Shown: positions 28,865 through 39,410, numbered from the stretch's first letter. The stretch is 64,000 nucleotides of DNA from Symbiodinium natans (GCA_905221605.1 CAJNDS010000423.1:1-64000); one strand, 5' to 3'. The notes: generated by a model not told the origin, from the sequence alone. Made by a program: numbers and translations.

Positions 28865-30058
28865 ATGGCTTCGGCGGATGTTCCGGATGTGGATGAAGAA
28901 TTGCTGGCTCTGGCGATTCAATGCAAGGTGCCCGAGGCATACCATCAGTGCCTCTCCGGCTTCGACGTTCCTCTTTTCGGCTGTTTGGCCGCCTCAGCCA
29001 CAGATTTCGCTCCAGCACTTGATACTCTCCTCGAGAAGGTTTCTGCCCCGGAATCCGCCGCTGAGATCCTGCTGGTTCAGGCTTCATTTCGGCTTCTCTT
29101 TCAGAAGTGCAACACCCAGGCAGCTCCTTCACAAGGCACTGAGCCCAAAGCTCCTTCCTCGGCATCAAACTCTGGGTGGGTCGAGCAGTTCCCACCCAAG
29201 TTGTCAGGTGAGCAGGTCATCCAGCTACGTTCCGCCTTTGGCGCGTCCTATCCGGGTGAAGTGTTGGACCACGAGAACACCCCCGGCAGTCGTATGTTGG
29301 CTCTTACTTCAAAGGTGATGCAGCCGGGTGAGCTTAAGTGGATACCCTGGAAGTTCCGGATGAGCAAGGTTCAAGAGGAAGCTTTCAACCTTCGCCGGCC
29401 GTCCAAGGTCCCGAAGTTCGAGGACTTCATCTACGATGAGATTCCAGCTCGCGAACTTCCACAAGGCCAAGTTGGCGCATCCTTTCTTCAAGGGGTGCTC
29501 GGCCTCATGTCGGTGTCTGCATCCTTGGTGCAAGGGGCACATCTCCACAATCTTCGCCTCTACGAGCGCAAGTTCATCAAGTTGGCATGTTCACGCTTGG
29601 AAGGTTCGACTGGCCTCAGACAACCTAACATCGAGGAATTACAGGCTGCCGACCGCCATCTCTGGGGCATCATGGCTGACTTGGTCAACGTGCACAAGTG
29701 GACGTTGAATGATGCCCTGACTGAGGTGGTTGAAATCCGAGGCGACATGTCAGCCATGCTCCAGCCACGTGCAGCTGTCTCTAAGTTTCGGCCAGAGGGC
29801 AGGAAGGGTGATGGCAAGAAGGGCCGCCCCCCTCGGGAGTCTTCATCTGGCAAGGGTGGCAAAGGTCAGCGCTGGGTTCTCTCTTACCAGGACAAGTCTG
29901 GGGCACGCAAGAACCTCTGTCGTGGCTACAGTTCTCGTGAAGGGTGCAAGTTTGAGAATTGTCGCTTTGAGCATTTGTGTCCTGTCCCAGGCGCGGACGG
30001 CCGTCCATGTTTGGGTAAGCATCCGGCGTATGAGCACAAGTCCCGCGCTTCAAACTGA
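28865..30058 (+). CDS. Gag-like protein with C-terminal CCCH-type zinc finger
   Basis: The frame is open from 28658, but ATG at 28865 (MASADVPDVDEELLALAIQC) fits best because it follows the acceptor and starts the acidic, globular-looking part. 397 codons. The middle is helical (FLQGVLGLMSVSASLVQGAH). The basic linker (KGDGKKGRPPRESSSGKGGK) precedes a Cys/His cluster (LCRGYSSREGCKFENCRFEH) resembling a CCCH RNA-binding finger, where most Gags have a CCHC knuckle. It ends in TGA at 30056 in the context AAC TGA CTA, and the downstream Pol frame is the same frame. Confidence 0.8.
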   Translation: MASADVPDVDEELLALAIQCKVPEAYHQCLSGFDVPLFGCLAASATDFAPALDTLLEKVSAPESAAEILLVQASFRLLFQKCNTQAAPSQGTEPKAPSSASNSGWVEQFPPKLSGEQVIQLRSAFGASYPGEVLDHENTPGSRMLALTSKVMQPGELKWIPWKFRMSKVQEEAFNLRRPSKVPKFEDFIYDEIPARELPQGQVGASFLQGVLGLMSVSASLVQGAHLHNLRLYERKFIKLACSRLEGSTGLRQPNIEELQAADRHLWGIMADLVNVHKWTLNDALTEVVEIRGDMSAMLQPRAAVSKFRPEGRKGDGKKGRPPRESSSGKGGKGQRWVLSYQDKSGARKNLCRGYSSREGCKFENCRFEHLCPVPGADGRPCLGKHPAYEHKSRASN

Positions 30059-30061
30059 CTA
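30056..30061 (+). promoter_or_regulatory. Probable stop-codon readthrough site between Gag and Pol
   Basis: TGA CTA matches the UGA-CUA context known to promote readthrough in several eukaryotic genes and plant viruses. The next codons stay open in frame into Pol, and Pol has no ATG before its residue 59. Readthrough would therefore yield a Gag-Pol fusion in a fixed ratio. Confidence 0.65.
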
Positions 30062-33000
30062 TCTTCTTCACTGGGGGCCAGCAATTCAGATGTTCGTACT
30101 ACAAGAGAGGATGATGGTGTGTCGCCCGCAGAAGCTCTTCAGCGTGGCGATCTGTCTTGGGAGACTTGCTTGTCTCTTTTGCAGGACTCGTTCCCTGGGG
30201 CAGTTTTTCTTCGCCGTTCACATGTGCTGACGGGGGGTCGGCCCGCTGCTCAGTACTTTAACTTAGGGGCACGCGTGGGGGGTCGCGGTGGCATGTGCTC
30301 GGCCACTCTGGAGCAGCAAGATCTTGTGCGATATCTGAACGCGTTTCTCGCGCACCTTTTTCCTGAAGGCACTTGGACGAGCATCTGCGTTTCTCACAAC
30401 GAGTTTGCGCACATGCACCAGGATTTCAACAGCCCCGACTCTCAGAATTACACCTTCAGCCTGGGGGCCTTCTCGGGCGGAGGCTTGTGGTTGGAAGGCG
30501 ACTCTTCAGCCTTTCCAGGTTACACCCTGGTGCCGCCTCCAGACAAGGAGGCAGATCAGTCCTTGCGTGGGGCCATTGTGTGCACTCGGCGGGCAGGCTT
30601 CTCTTTCAACGGCCGCTTGCGCCACTGCAGTGAACCGTGGGTTGGCGATCGCTGGGTCGTCATCGCCTATACGGCGCCCAATCCGGATGCTCTGCCCGCT
30701 GATGACGTCTCCCTGCTGGCGTCTCTTGGTTTTCCCTTGCCTCGCGTTTCGAGAACAACTCCACCGCCATCTGCTCACGGCAGTGCTGCTGCAACTTCTG
30801 CTCCAGATGCACAGGTTTCGTGCCCATCACCCAAGCTTCCCGAGCAGGTCCTGCCTCCGCACTTTCCTGCCCTGCGACGGAATCTTTTCCTCGAGTTGTG
30901 TTCAGGCAAGAATCGGCCACTTTCCTCCGCGGCTCTCAAGGCTGGTGTCTCTGTCATATCAGTTGATATCCTTCGTTCATGTGAGCAGGACATCCTCCAG
31001 GATAGCACTTACGATGCTTTGCTGCGGCTGGGGTTCTCCGGTCAGGTGACGCTGGCGCATGCCTCTCCACCATGCACTGAGTACAGCCGTCTTAAGTTGC
31101 TGGATAATGGCGGCCCCCGCCCTCTTCGGTCACCGGAACATATGGAAGGTTTCCCAGACTTGAATGCTGAGGAGAAGCACCGTTTCGAGCAAAGCCGTTT
31201 GCTCCTTCTTCGCTCATTGCACATCCTCCGCGCGGTGTGGTGCGGTGGAGGCCACATCAGCTTCGAACATCCTGCCAACAGCCTCGCCTGGCTCGAGAAA
31301 GAGACCCAGGCCTTTCTTAAGCACGTTTCCGCCGATCTCAACTGCATTGCGGCTTGTCGGTTTGGGGCAGATTGGTACAAACGTTGGCTCTTTGCTTGCA
31401 CTTGGCGGGACATGCAGGGCTTGGCGTGTGCATGCAATCACGCTCCGGAAAGCCACCAGCAGGTGGTTGGTGCTCGCAACTCGGCTGGCGCCTGGGCCTC
31501 AGCTGCCACTTCTGAGTTCCCTCCTGCATTGGCGGAGGCGTATATCGCTGCTGCGCTGCCCTTGTTTGAGACGTGTGCAGATCCAGTGGATTTGTCGTTG
31601 GCCCAGCTTCCTTTCCTTGCACCCAAGAAGGGCATGCACTCTCCTCCCTTTGGCACGCAAGATGGCGGCGGCATCTTCTCCTGCCCTGATTGGTCTAAAC
31701 CCCCTAGCGATGCTGTGGATGTCTTTGACGGCTTGCGCCAAGAACTTGTGCATTACCTGTTGTCTCGCAAGGCACCTCTTCGCCTTCAGGAGCACGTTCA
31801 AAGTCAAAGCGAAGATGCTCTGTTTTCCGCGGACGAAGTGCTGGACCTTCGCGCCATGTGGTCCTCTTGGTTCACTCGCAAGGGCTGGCCTGCCCCCGAT
31901 TGGACAGTCCCGCCTTCACAGCCATATTGTCTCCATGCCCTCTCCGCCTTATCCCGGGCCATGGGCGATAGAGACGACATGCTGTTTCCCTGCCTCTTGG
32001 AGGGCATACCCACTGGTTTCTTTAATGACATCCCGAGGAGCAATGTTTTCATCCCCGTGGAGGATGTGGGCAGCCTGGCCTCCGATGATCAGCTGCAGAT
32101 TTGCGAGAGCAATTGGCAGGGTGCACGGGAGAACCCTGCGATCTTGCACGAGTTGGTGCAGAAAGAGGTCGATGAGGGCTGGCTGGAGGAGGTTCCTCTC
32201 GCCGAGGCAAAGCAACGTTGGGATAAAATCGCAGTTGCCAAGCTGAACGTGGTCCTTGCTGAAAACAAGAAGCCCCGCTTGATCATGGATGGGACTATCA
32301 GTGGGACCAATCCGAGCTGCTTCATGAACGAGAAGTACAACCTCCCTGGCTTGCAGGACGTTCGCTCTTGCTTTCCTCTTCGCGGGTGCCAGTCTCAGCA
32401 CGCAGGCTTCAGTTTGGATATCCGGGCCGCGCACAAAACAATCCGTATCAAGGAATCGGAGCGTGGTCTGTGCGGCATTAAGCTGGAGGACGGGCGTCAT
32501 TACTGGTATCGCGTGTGCCCCTTTGGTACGAATTTCTCAGCTCTGTGGTGGGCGCGGCTTTCATCCTTCATGATCAGAGTTTTTCATCTTCTATTATGGG
32601 TCGCACATATGCTCAGCATGTATGTGGATGATCTTTTATTGGTCCAGGATGATGCTGTGGTGGCAGTGTTCGGCAGCTTGCTTCTCTCTTTCTGCCAATC
32701 CTTCGGGATTCCTCTTTCCTGGGCCAAGGTACAACTCAGTCACGAGCTGAAGTGGTTGGGCTGGTGTTTTAACTTTCGTGCCGGCACGTTCTGGGTTCCA
32801 GAAGATAAGCGGGCCAAGCTGCTGCATCAGATTCGGGTTCTTCTCAGAAAAGGTCCTGTCGAGAAACAGGCCCTAGAGCAGACCGTGGGTCTGTTGATGT
32901 GGATAACTCAGGCATCGGTGCAGCTGCGCCCCTGGCTTTGCAACCTTTGGCGGGACCTTCAACGCCCGGCCGCGACAAACTTCAGCATCTCTTCCAGCGA

Positions 33001-33859
33001 ATGGCAGACGCTCAAGGATCACCTGGATGAGAACTTGCGGTTCTGTTCTACCCCGCCCGGGACGGCCATCCCATGCGGTGCTACCTTGATCTCTGCCCGC
33101 CACGTCCCACTTCGCAGCATGGCAGATCTGTGCAAGGTCCCTTTGACAACTCGTCGCATCTACATGCGGATTGCTGACCCGCAACACCGGAAGCGGCATG
33201 TGTCCGAGGCGAGCCGTCGCTTCTTGCTCTTCTGGGAGGACTGGTGTCTCCAGTCCCCATCACTCACATGCTTGCAACCTTCTTGCAGGGCGATCTCCGC
33301 AACACTTGCAGCCGATGCGTTTGCTACCAGCCAGTGCATTGGGATTGGGGGCTTCCTTCGTGTTCAGGGATCCTCGGCTGTTTGGTTCAGTGAACGCTTC
33401 GATCTCTCCGATATGCAATGCTTGGGGGTGCCTCTCGCCCCGGACGCTCAGAAGAACATCGGGTGCTGGGAACTGCTCGCCCAGATGGCCTTGCTCATTC
33501 TCTTTGCGGAGGTCTGTCCGGGTGGTCGTGCTGGCTTGTCGCTCCGCACCTTCTGCGATAACAGCGCGGCTGAGTCAGCAGGCAATCGCATGCTGACAAC
33601 TTCCAGCCCCCTTTGCTTTTTCGCGCAGCAACTGGCGTGTCTTTCATTCAAGCTCGGCCTCACCTTGGACATCCAGCACATCTCCGGCTTCCGCAACACA
33701 GAAGCAGATTTCTTGAGTAGATGGCAGCCGCCCGAGGAGTTGCAGCACGGATTTGAGCTCTTGTACAGGTATCGCTTTCCTGTGAATCGCATTTGGCAGT
33801 CGCATCATGATGTGCGCCTTTTTCCCGCAGATACAAAGCTGCTGTGGCAGCCCCCTTGA
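30059..33859 (+). CDS. Pol: 2OG-Fe(II) dioxygenase-like, C5-methyltransferase-like, RT, RNase H
   Basis: Residues are numbered from the GTG at 30119 (1246 codons); the frame is open from 30059 without ATG, consistent with readthrough from Gag. Residues 45-187 resemble a 2OG-Fe(II) dioxygenase: H100-x-D102 (HMHQDFN), a GAFSGGGLWLEG strand, His169 and Arg178 (RLRHCSEPWVGDRWVVIAYT). Residues 255-485 resemble a C5-cytosine methyltransferase: FLELCSGKNRPLS (motif I), ASPPCTEYS with Cys319 (motif IV), FEHPANS (in place of motif VI ENV). Reverse transcriptase covers about 660-900, with Asp767 and MYVDDLLLV (Asp837, Asp838). RNase H has Asp1066, Glu1118, Asp1147 and Asp1197 (HISGFRNTEADFLSR). All catalytic residues I could place are present. 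Activity and substrate of the two modifying domains are inference. Confidence 0.85.
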   Translation, partial: LSSSLGASNSDVRTTREDDGVSPAEALQRGDLSWETCLSLLQDSFPGAVFLRRSHVLTGGRPAAQYFNLGARVGGRGGMCSATLEQQDLVRYLNAFLAHLFPEGTWTSICVSHNEFAHMHQDFNSPDSQNYTFSLGAFSGGGLWLEGDSSAFPGYTLVPPPDKEADQSLRGAIVCTRRAGFSFNGRLRHCSEPWVGDRWVVIAYTAPNPDALPADDVSLLASLGFPLPRVSRTTPPPSAHGSAAATSAPDAQVSCPSPKLPEQVLPPHFPALRRNLFLELCSGKNRPLSSAALKAGVSVISVDILRSCEQDILQDSTYDALLRLGFSGQVTLAHASPPCTEYSRLKLLDNGGPRPLRSPEHMEGFPDLNAEEKHRFEQSRLLLLRSLHILRAVWCGGGHISFEHPANSLAWLEKETQAFLKHVSADLNCIAACRFGADWYKRWLFACTWRDMQGLACACNHAPESHQQVVGARNSAGAWASAATSEFPPALAEAYIAAALPLFETCADPVDLSLAQLPFLAPKKGMHSPPFGTQDGGGIFSCPDWSKPPSDAVDVFDGLRQELVHYLLSRKAPLRLQEHVQSQSEDALFSADEVLDLRAMWSSWFTRKGWPAPDWTVPPSQPYCLHALSALSRAMGDRDDMLFPCLLEGIPTGFFNDIPRSNVFIPVEDVGSLASDDQLQICESNWQGARENPAILHELVQKEVDEGWLEEVPLAEAKQRWDKIAVAKLNVVLAENKKPRLIMDGTISGTNPSCFMNEKYNLPGLQDVRSCFPLRGCQSQHAGFSLDIRAAHKTIRIKESERGLCGIKLEDGRHYWYRVCPFGTNFSALWWARLSSFMIRVFHLLLWVAHMLSMYVDDLLLVQDDAVVAVFGSLLLSFCQSFGIPLSWAKVQLSHELKWLGWCFNFRAGTFWVPEDKRAKLLHQIRVLLRKGPVEKQALEQTVGLLMWITQASVQLRPWLCNLWRDLQRPAATNFSISSSEWQTLKDHLDENLRFCSTPPGTAIPCGATLISARHVPLRSMADLCKVPLTTRRIYMRIADPQHRKRHVSEASRRFLLFWEDWCLQSPSLTCLQPSCRAISATLAADAFATSQCIGIGGFLRVQGSSAVWFSERFDLSDMQCLGVPLAPDAQKNIGCWELLAQMALLILFAEVCPGGRAGLSLRTFCDNSAAESAGNRMLTTSSPLCFFAQQLACLSFKLGLTLDIQHISGFRNTEADFLSRWQPPEELQHGFELLYRYRFPVNRIWQSHHDVRLFPADTKLLWQPP

Positions 33860-33935
33860 GCTCAGTCGTCACACTTGAATGTTTGGGGCTTTCCAGGCGT
33901 TCCTCCTTCACTTTAAGATGTGGCAGTTCTAAAGT

Positions 33936-34200
33936 GGGGAATCTCTTTTGGTTCGCATGGATCGGTAATGTGTTCATGCTGCATGTTCACCTTTGATGCT
34001 TCGACCGCCACATCCAAAAAGTGAAGGAGTGTTTCGTCAGATGGTCCTTTGTGCAGTGGAGTGCATAGATCCGATTCGCGTGAGATATCTTCTGCATTCA
34101 TCTTGTTGTTGTAGATGTTCGGTTTTGGCGAATGCGGGTGTGCATTGTAGAAGATTTCCTTTGCTGTACTTTGGGCGATGGCTGATAGTAAAATATAAAC
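33936..34200 (+). repeat. Split direct repeat B1
   Basis: 265 bp from GGGGAATCTCTTTTGG to AAAATATAAAC, matching B2. It abuts A2 directly at 34200/34201, as in Ngaro-type elements. Confidence 0.9.
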
Positions 34201-34341
34201 GTATCTTGTGTTTACTCAAGGATGTTTTTTATTTTACTTCAACTGAGCTTCACTTTGCTTGCGTATCAGCCATCGGCCCAAAGTGAGAGACTCATGTCTG
34301 GACATGACATACTTCGCATGCGTGAGCAAATTTTGTGATCC
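34201..34341 (+). repeat. Split direct repeat A2
   Basis: 141 bp matching A1, including the same AG acceptor context. It lacks the spliced-leader relic: after the GATCC end it continues into the unrelated spacer 34342-34586. Confidence 0.9.
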
Positions 34342-34586
34342 CACCCTCCCGCCCTTGGATTGTCTCTGGGGGTGGTGTGCTCTTTTGTTTTCCCTCGGGT
34401 TTCGAGCCAGTTGCAGGAGGCTTTTGCTCGCATGGAGATGAAATCTCCCACGCTTTCGACAGGCATGTCCTGTGCCATTTTTCCACTTCCAATGTGGTGT
34501 CCCACTTTTCGAGCGCCTGAATCTTGCGCCCACGAACTCTGGCACGTCGGCAAGCCGTGGTGCTACTCTGTATAGCCCTCCTTGGG
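34342..34586. other. Spacer between A2 and B2
   Basis: 245 bp not repeated elsewhere in the window. No coding motif. Its presence means the right end is A2-spacer-B2, so the ancestral A repeat may have been longer than the 141 bp kept at the left end. Confidence 0.5.
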
Positions 34587-34851
34587 GGGGAATCTCTTTT
34601 GGTTCGCATGGATCGGTAATGTGTTCATGCTGCATGTTCACCTTTGATGCTTCGACCGCCACATCCAAAAAGTGAAGGAGTGTTTCGTCAGATGGTCCTT
34701 TGTGCAGTGGAGTGCATAGATCCGATTCGCGTGAGATATCTTCTGCATTCATCTTGTTGTTGTAGATGTTCGGTTTTGGCGAATGCGGGTGTGCATTGTA
34801 GAAGATTTCCTTTGCTGTACTTTGGGCGATGGCTGATAGTAAAATATAAAC
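34587..34851 (+). repeat. Split direct repeat B2, right end of the nested element
   Basis: 265 bp matching B1. The ATTG-rich sequence style of the host LTR element resumes immediately after it, starting with CAAGGGACGG at 34854. Confidence 0.9.
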
Positions 34852-37800
34852 AGCAAGGGACGGAAGCGTGACATTGTCTCTTCAAGGGACGGAGTCGTTG
34901 ATTAACCGTTGTGAGTTTCAGCTGTGGATTGTTGGAAGAGTGCGTGCTTGCTGGCTTGCTTGCTTGCTTGGATTGACCAGTTGGAGCCGTGAGTTGAGAC
35001 AGTTTATTGCTTGGTGCCTGCACTACCATACATTGAAGAGTCAGGTGGTGAGCGTATGCTTGTCTGTTATTTTTTTGTTACAAGCGTCTGCTTGTTATTG
35101 GAGATTCTGGTCAAGGTGGCTCAGATTGAGTCGCTGTTGATTCTTGGCTCATGGTGATGACAAGTATTGTGCGTTTTGGTTGCCTAGCTTTTGGTTGCTC
35201 TGTGCTGCGTTGTCGTTGCTACATTGGTTGGAAAACAGTTGTGCCTACAACTCCTACGACTCATGATTGGACCTGTTGATCCTCAGTTGGTTTGGTTTGG
35301 AAGCTTGCGCATTGTATGGCAGATTTGAGAGGTTGTCTGAGTGACTGCTTAGGTGTGAAATTGCTTGTTGACTTGATGTGCTTGGTGTGTTGGTTTTGAA
35401 GCGATTGGCAGAATCAAGGTGGGAGCCTGTTCCCATTGCTTAGCAGGCCAGATTGTTCATTCAGTCCGCCTGTGGAGCGTTTGTGCTGATTGCATACTTG
35501 TAGCACTTGCTTTTGGTGTGTCGAGTTTTGGTTGCCTGTTTTGGTCTCTCGGCAAGATCATTGGCGGAGCGTGTTTCTCTAGTCTTGCAAGTCAGATTGA
35601 GCTCCACTTGCAAGATGTGATTGTCGCTTGACTATTGAGAGTTGAGTTGGTTGCGCGTGTTGCTGGTGTCGGTTTTGCATGTCTTGCTTACATTGTGCAT
35701 GTCTCTTGCAGAAGCGGTATGCTGTATAGCATCTTGACGAAGGTGATTGTTGTGCTGAAAACCTGGCTTGAGCAGTTGAAGCTGGAAGTTGGTATTGCTT
35801 ACGTGCTTGCTTGATTGATTGCCTCATACATTTGCGCTGTGTTCATTAGCATGCATAATCACTTTGGTCACTGTCGGGTGACGTTGCCTGAATCATTGGC
35901 ACAGCTTCCTTGGCACAAGCGCTGCTTATGGAGACAGATCGGTATTGATCTTGTTTGTGTCTTCTTGGATTCTTGAAGTTTGAGTGCTGCAGTTTGAAGT
36001 GTTGGCTTCTGCTGCTGCGCCTTTGCCAACAGCAACGTGTAATTGCTACACTAGTTGGTTTTGCTTTGTCCCGTTTGCTTGGTCTGTTGTCTTGCCTACA
36101 TTATGGCGTGTTGGAGTGAATTGGTTTTCCTCGGTTGCTTATTGCACATTGCCAGTTATGAAAGAGGTGACGCCTCTTACTGATGGCAATTGGCCCTGAC
36201 GAGCTCCTGTTTTTTCCTGTGTTAGTGCATTTGGCATCCTTGGTTGATGCGCTCGGCCTGCGTGCTTTCCTTTTGTGTTGCTGAGTCGTCCGTGTTGATT
36301 GGTCCTCTCGTTCTCCCGCCCTCCCATCCCTTTTGTTGTTCGGCTTGCGGCTGAAGCCTTAGCTGAGGGACGGAGAGGAGGAAGGAGTCAGTATTGACTT
36401 TAGGAGTCGGCATTGGCTCCAGGTATTGCTTGAAGGCTTGAATTGTTAATCTGATTTATGCGTTGATTGAGTGGCTGATTTGCGCTATATTTGTACTTCG
36501 TTGGTCGAGCTGTCGTGTGTGGTTTGCTTTCTTTGCATCTTAGAGATTGATATCGTGAAGAGCCGATTGCGCTTCTTTGCGTGAAAATTCGGTGCCAAAT
36601 TTGTTGATATCACTGATGCACATTGCTCAGCTGCTTGTTGTTGTCCGCCGTCCAGGCCTTAGTTACAGTTGCTCATTGCCTGGGCCCTATCTGTGCTGCA
36701 TTTAGCTTTCGGTCATGTTGCTCGTTAGGATTGGACTTCCAGAAAGTTCGCGAGAGCATTGTGGTCTAGTGTTGGCTTTGGAGAACCTGTTTTGAGTAAT
36801 TGCGCTTAGCAACTTTAGGAACCGACCAAAGGGTGAATTGCCCGAAGTTGTTTCCTATAGCCGAGGAGCAATTGTATATATGAGCCAGAACTAAGGAAAC
36901 ATTGGTTGGTGATTTCCTCCCTTGTTCCTTCAGGAGCAGAATTGTGCATACCCCTTCTTGTACATAGAAGAAGCGACCGTTCTGATTGGCCTTGACCTAG
37001 TGTTGTTGTTTTCTTTCTTGAAACTGGCAGATGCGACTGCTGATTCGTCCTACGCCCTGATCCCTGATTGTAGCCATGGTTTTCTTCAGTACTGCGATTG
37101 CGTTTTCTTTGCGACGAGTACAAGTGGTAAGGACAAATGGTTGCCATTCATTCTGCTGGAGATGGTTGCATTGGCAAGTCTTCGGATTGAGTTTGTGTTG
37201 CCCATCACGGATACTCAGAGTTTCCTTGTGCAGCAGCTCATCGTCACTACCTGCGCTGCTTGCACAGTGAGTGCGTGATTCAAGTTCCTTCTTTCAAGAC
37301 CGCAGCAGATTGGTTTGCGTTCCGCAGACTGATCACAAGATGAAGCATTGTTCATTTACTTTGGCGGTGTATGCTACATTGCAGTCAGCATGTGAGATTG
37401 GTGAACAGTTGCGCGAACGAGTGGTGCTATTTTCTGCATGGTGCCGATTGTGACGAAGTGGTTTACCCATTTCTCCTTATATCGCATGTCAGTGGCGTTG
37501 CGGTTTTCTGGCGACGTGCTCATCCTCTGGAGTCCATTGCCCAGTGCTTGGCTGACCACTGACAACAGCTTATTGACCTTGAGAAGCTGTTGACAGGCAT
37601 GGATTGAGCTTGTGTCTGGTTCACTGCATCGTTGCAGGATTGCAGCATCATTTCCTACAGCTGATTGCTTTGCTGCTTCTTCAGCGAGAGGTAGCCCGTT
37701 GTCAAACGCCTTTTGGTTTAGAGCATTGCTTTACGAGAAGAAGACTGGCGAGATTGCCTGTATTGTTGCCCGAAAGACGCCAGATACTGTGGCAACATGC

Positions 37801-39410
37801 TGGATTGAGAAGGATGCGCTAAGGATTGGTGGTGTCTGATATTCATTGCTTCTGATTTTCACGTTGTGCGGATATTGCTTCCACGTGATGTTTCTTCATG
37901 GCAGTTGTTGAGCGCCATTGATCCTTACATCGCACATTTCGCCGATGCGATTGTGATTTCACGATTTGACATTGCCCTTTGACAGATGGTCCTATGCATA
38001 TTGCAGAGGACATCACCAGTGATGCCTGATGGTATGACGGTCACGAAGAGCTTATATGGACACTGGCGGTGATTGGTTATTCTGCAAGCGTTGAAAGCGA
38101 GACGATGGATCTTTGATTGGATTGACATATGCTTGGAAGTATTCGCAGTTGCTTTGTCTTCGTGGTATTGGTCAGCGCTTGTCTTGTGATTCTTTATTTC
38201 CGTTTTATCTATGTGCAAACCAAGTCATTGCACTCATTCGACCACAGTGCCGCAGTGAGATCGAATATCGCTGGTAGCGTCGCTGGTAGCCGCGAGCTTG
38301 GTGGAACGCCTCATTGGGCTCATAACCCAAAGTTGTATAGCTCACAACCCAAAGTTGTAGGGTTGGAATTCAAGTTTTACGTGGAGTCAGACTTTTATTG
38401 GCGACTGTATCAGTGCATGAGAGTTCTTTGGATGATGGAATGGTTTTATGGATCGCTTTGCTTATCTACCATTTCATTTCAGGCCGAGTTGATTGATGAT
38501 ATCTTCTTTGCGGTTGGCATACACTGGTTTCAGGAAGCCATATATCCGTCATTGCTATCTCTACGTGGCATTGCTCGGTTCTGCAAGTTGCGAGAAGGGT
38601 CATTCTTTCGGAGTGCAAATTTGAGATTGCTTCCTTGACCCTGATCTAAAGCAGCGTATTGATCGCCGTTGCAAAGCTGCGCGTGGGAATCTTCTGGATT
38701 GCATTGGATGCAACCTGGTTGGTTCTACTTGAGTGACAGCATTGTCTCAGCGTTGCTCATTGGCCAGCTGCTTCTTTTGAACCTCTTCGTACAGTATTGA
38801 GGTTTTACCAAATTAGTTTGGTTCTGTCATTGTTCTCATGCTGCAGATTTCAATTGCACGAACAGTGATTGGTTGCAGTCTGCTAGTGACTGCTCCGGAA
38901 GAAGACGAATGATTGCGATTGGATTGCTTTCATTGAGATCTTCGGTACGGTGTTGGACACCGTATTGAACTCAGATCTGGAGAAGTCATTGCAACCCCAC
39001 CTATGTTGCAAGACCTGCCGTTTTGAGCATTTTGAGTCACATTGACTTACTCATTGTGACATCAAGCCATTTCTCAGAATGTCACACGGAGCGACGAGCC
39101 TTTGGCACAGAAAGATTGCCAAATCCAGGAATGCCTTCGGATAGGTTGACTGCGACCAAAAGCTATTGCAGTCTTGACGTGAAGAAGAACTGAGCTCATT
39201 GAGCCCCTTTGGCAGAAACGCTTTCTAATTCATCGGTCTCGAGTTTCTGGTTCTATTGACTGCGAGTAAGCTGTGTTTGGATGATTGCAAAGTCATTCCT
39301 TCAAAGCGGTTGTTGATCTTGCGATTGTAAAGGTCATGGAACTCTAGAACAAGAAATTGGCCACAAGATGCCAGTTCCAGACCATTGTCTTTGTTTTACC
39401 AAGTAACGTT
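34852..39410 (+). other. 3' interior of the second LTR element, no gene recognised
   Basis: TTG/ATTG-rich plus strand without Gag or Pol similarity. Purine words related to the polypurine tract occur at 34854 and 34883 (CAAGGGACGG) and 36365 (GAGGGACGGAGAGGAGGAAGG, like 19305 in the copia element). One frame of 169 codons (38129-38638) starts with a hydrophobic run (FVFVVLVSACLVILYFRF) that could span a membrane, but nothing else supports it as a gene. Confidence 0.5.

Larger units (their letters stand above)
25310..34851 (+). mobile_element. Ngaro/PAT-like tyrosine-recombinase retroelement
   Basis: Split direct repeats: A1 (25310-25450), ORFs, B1 (33936-34200), A2 (34201-34341), a 245-bp spacer, B2 (34587-34851). 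A copies are 141 bp and B copies 265 bp, each pair essentially identical. This A-ORFs-B-A-B plan is known from the PAT and Ngaro branches of DIRS-type retrotransposons, which use a tyrosine recombinase and leave no target duplication. None is seen at the ends. ORF order is unusual: small ORF, recombinase, Gag, then dioxygenase-methyltransferase-RT-RNase H. The near-identical repeats and intact long frames point to a young insertion into the LTR element. Confidence 0.85.

Noticed and set aside
31164-32246. 360-codon plus-strand ORF overlapping Pol
   Set aside because: It is a shadow of the Pol frame, which carries all catalytic motifs in this stretch.
38129-38638. 169-codon ORF with a hydrophobic start as a membrane protein gene
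   Set aside because: Only one hydrophobic run supports it; it lies inside a non-coding LTR-element interior with strong T/G bias, which favours hydrophobic codons.
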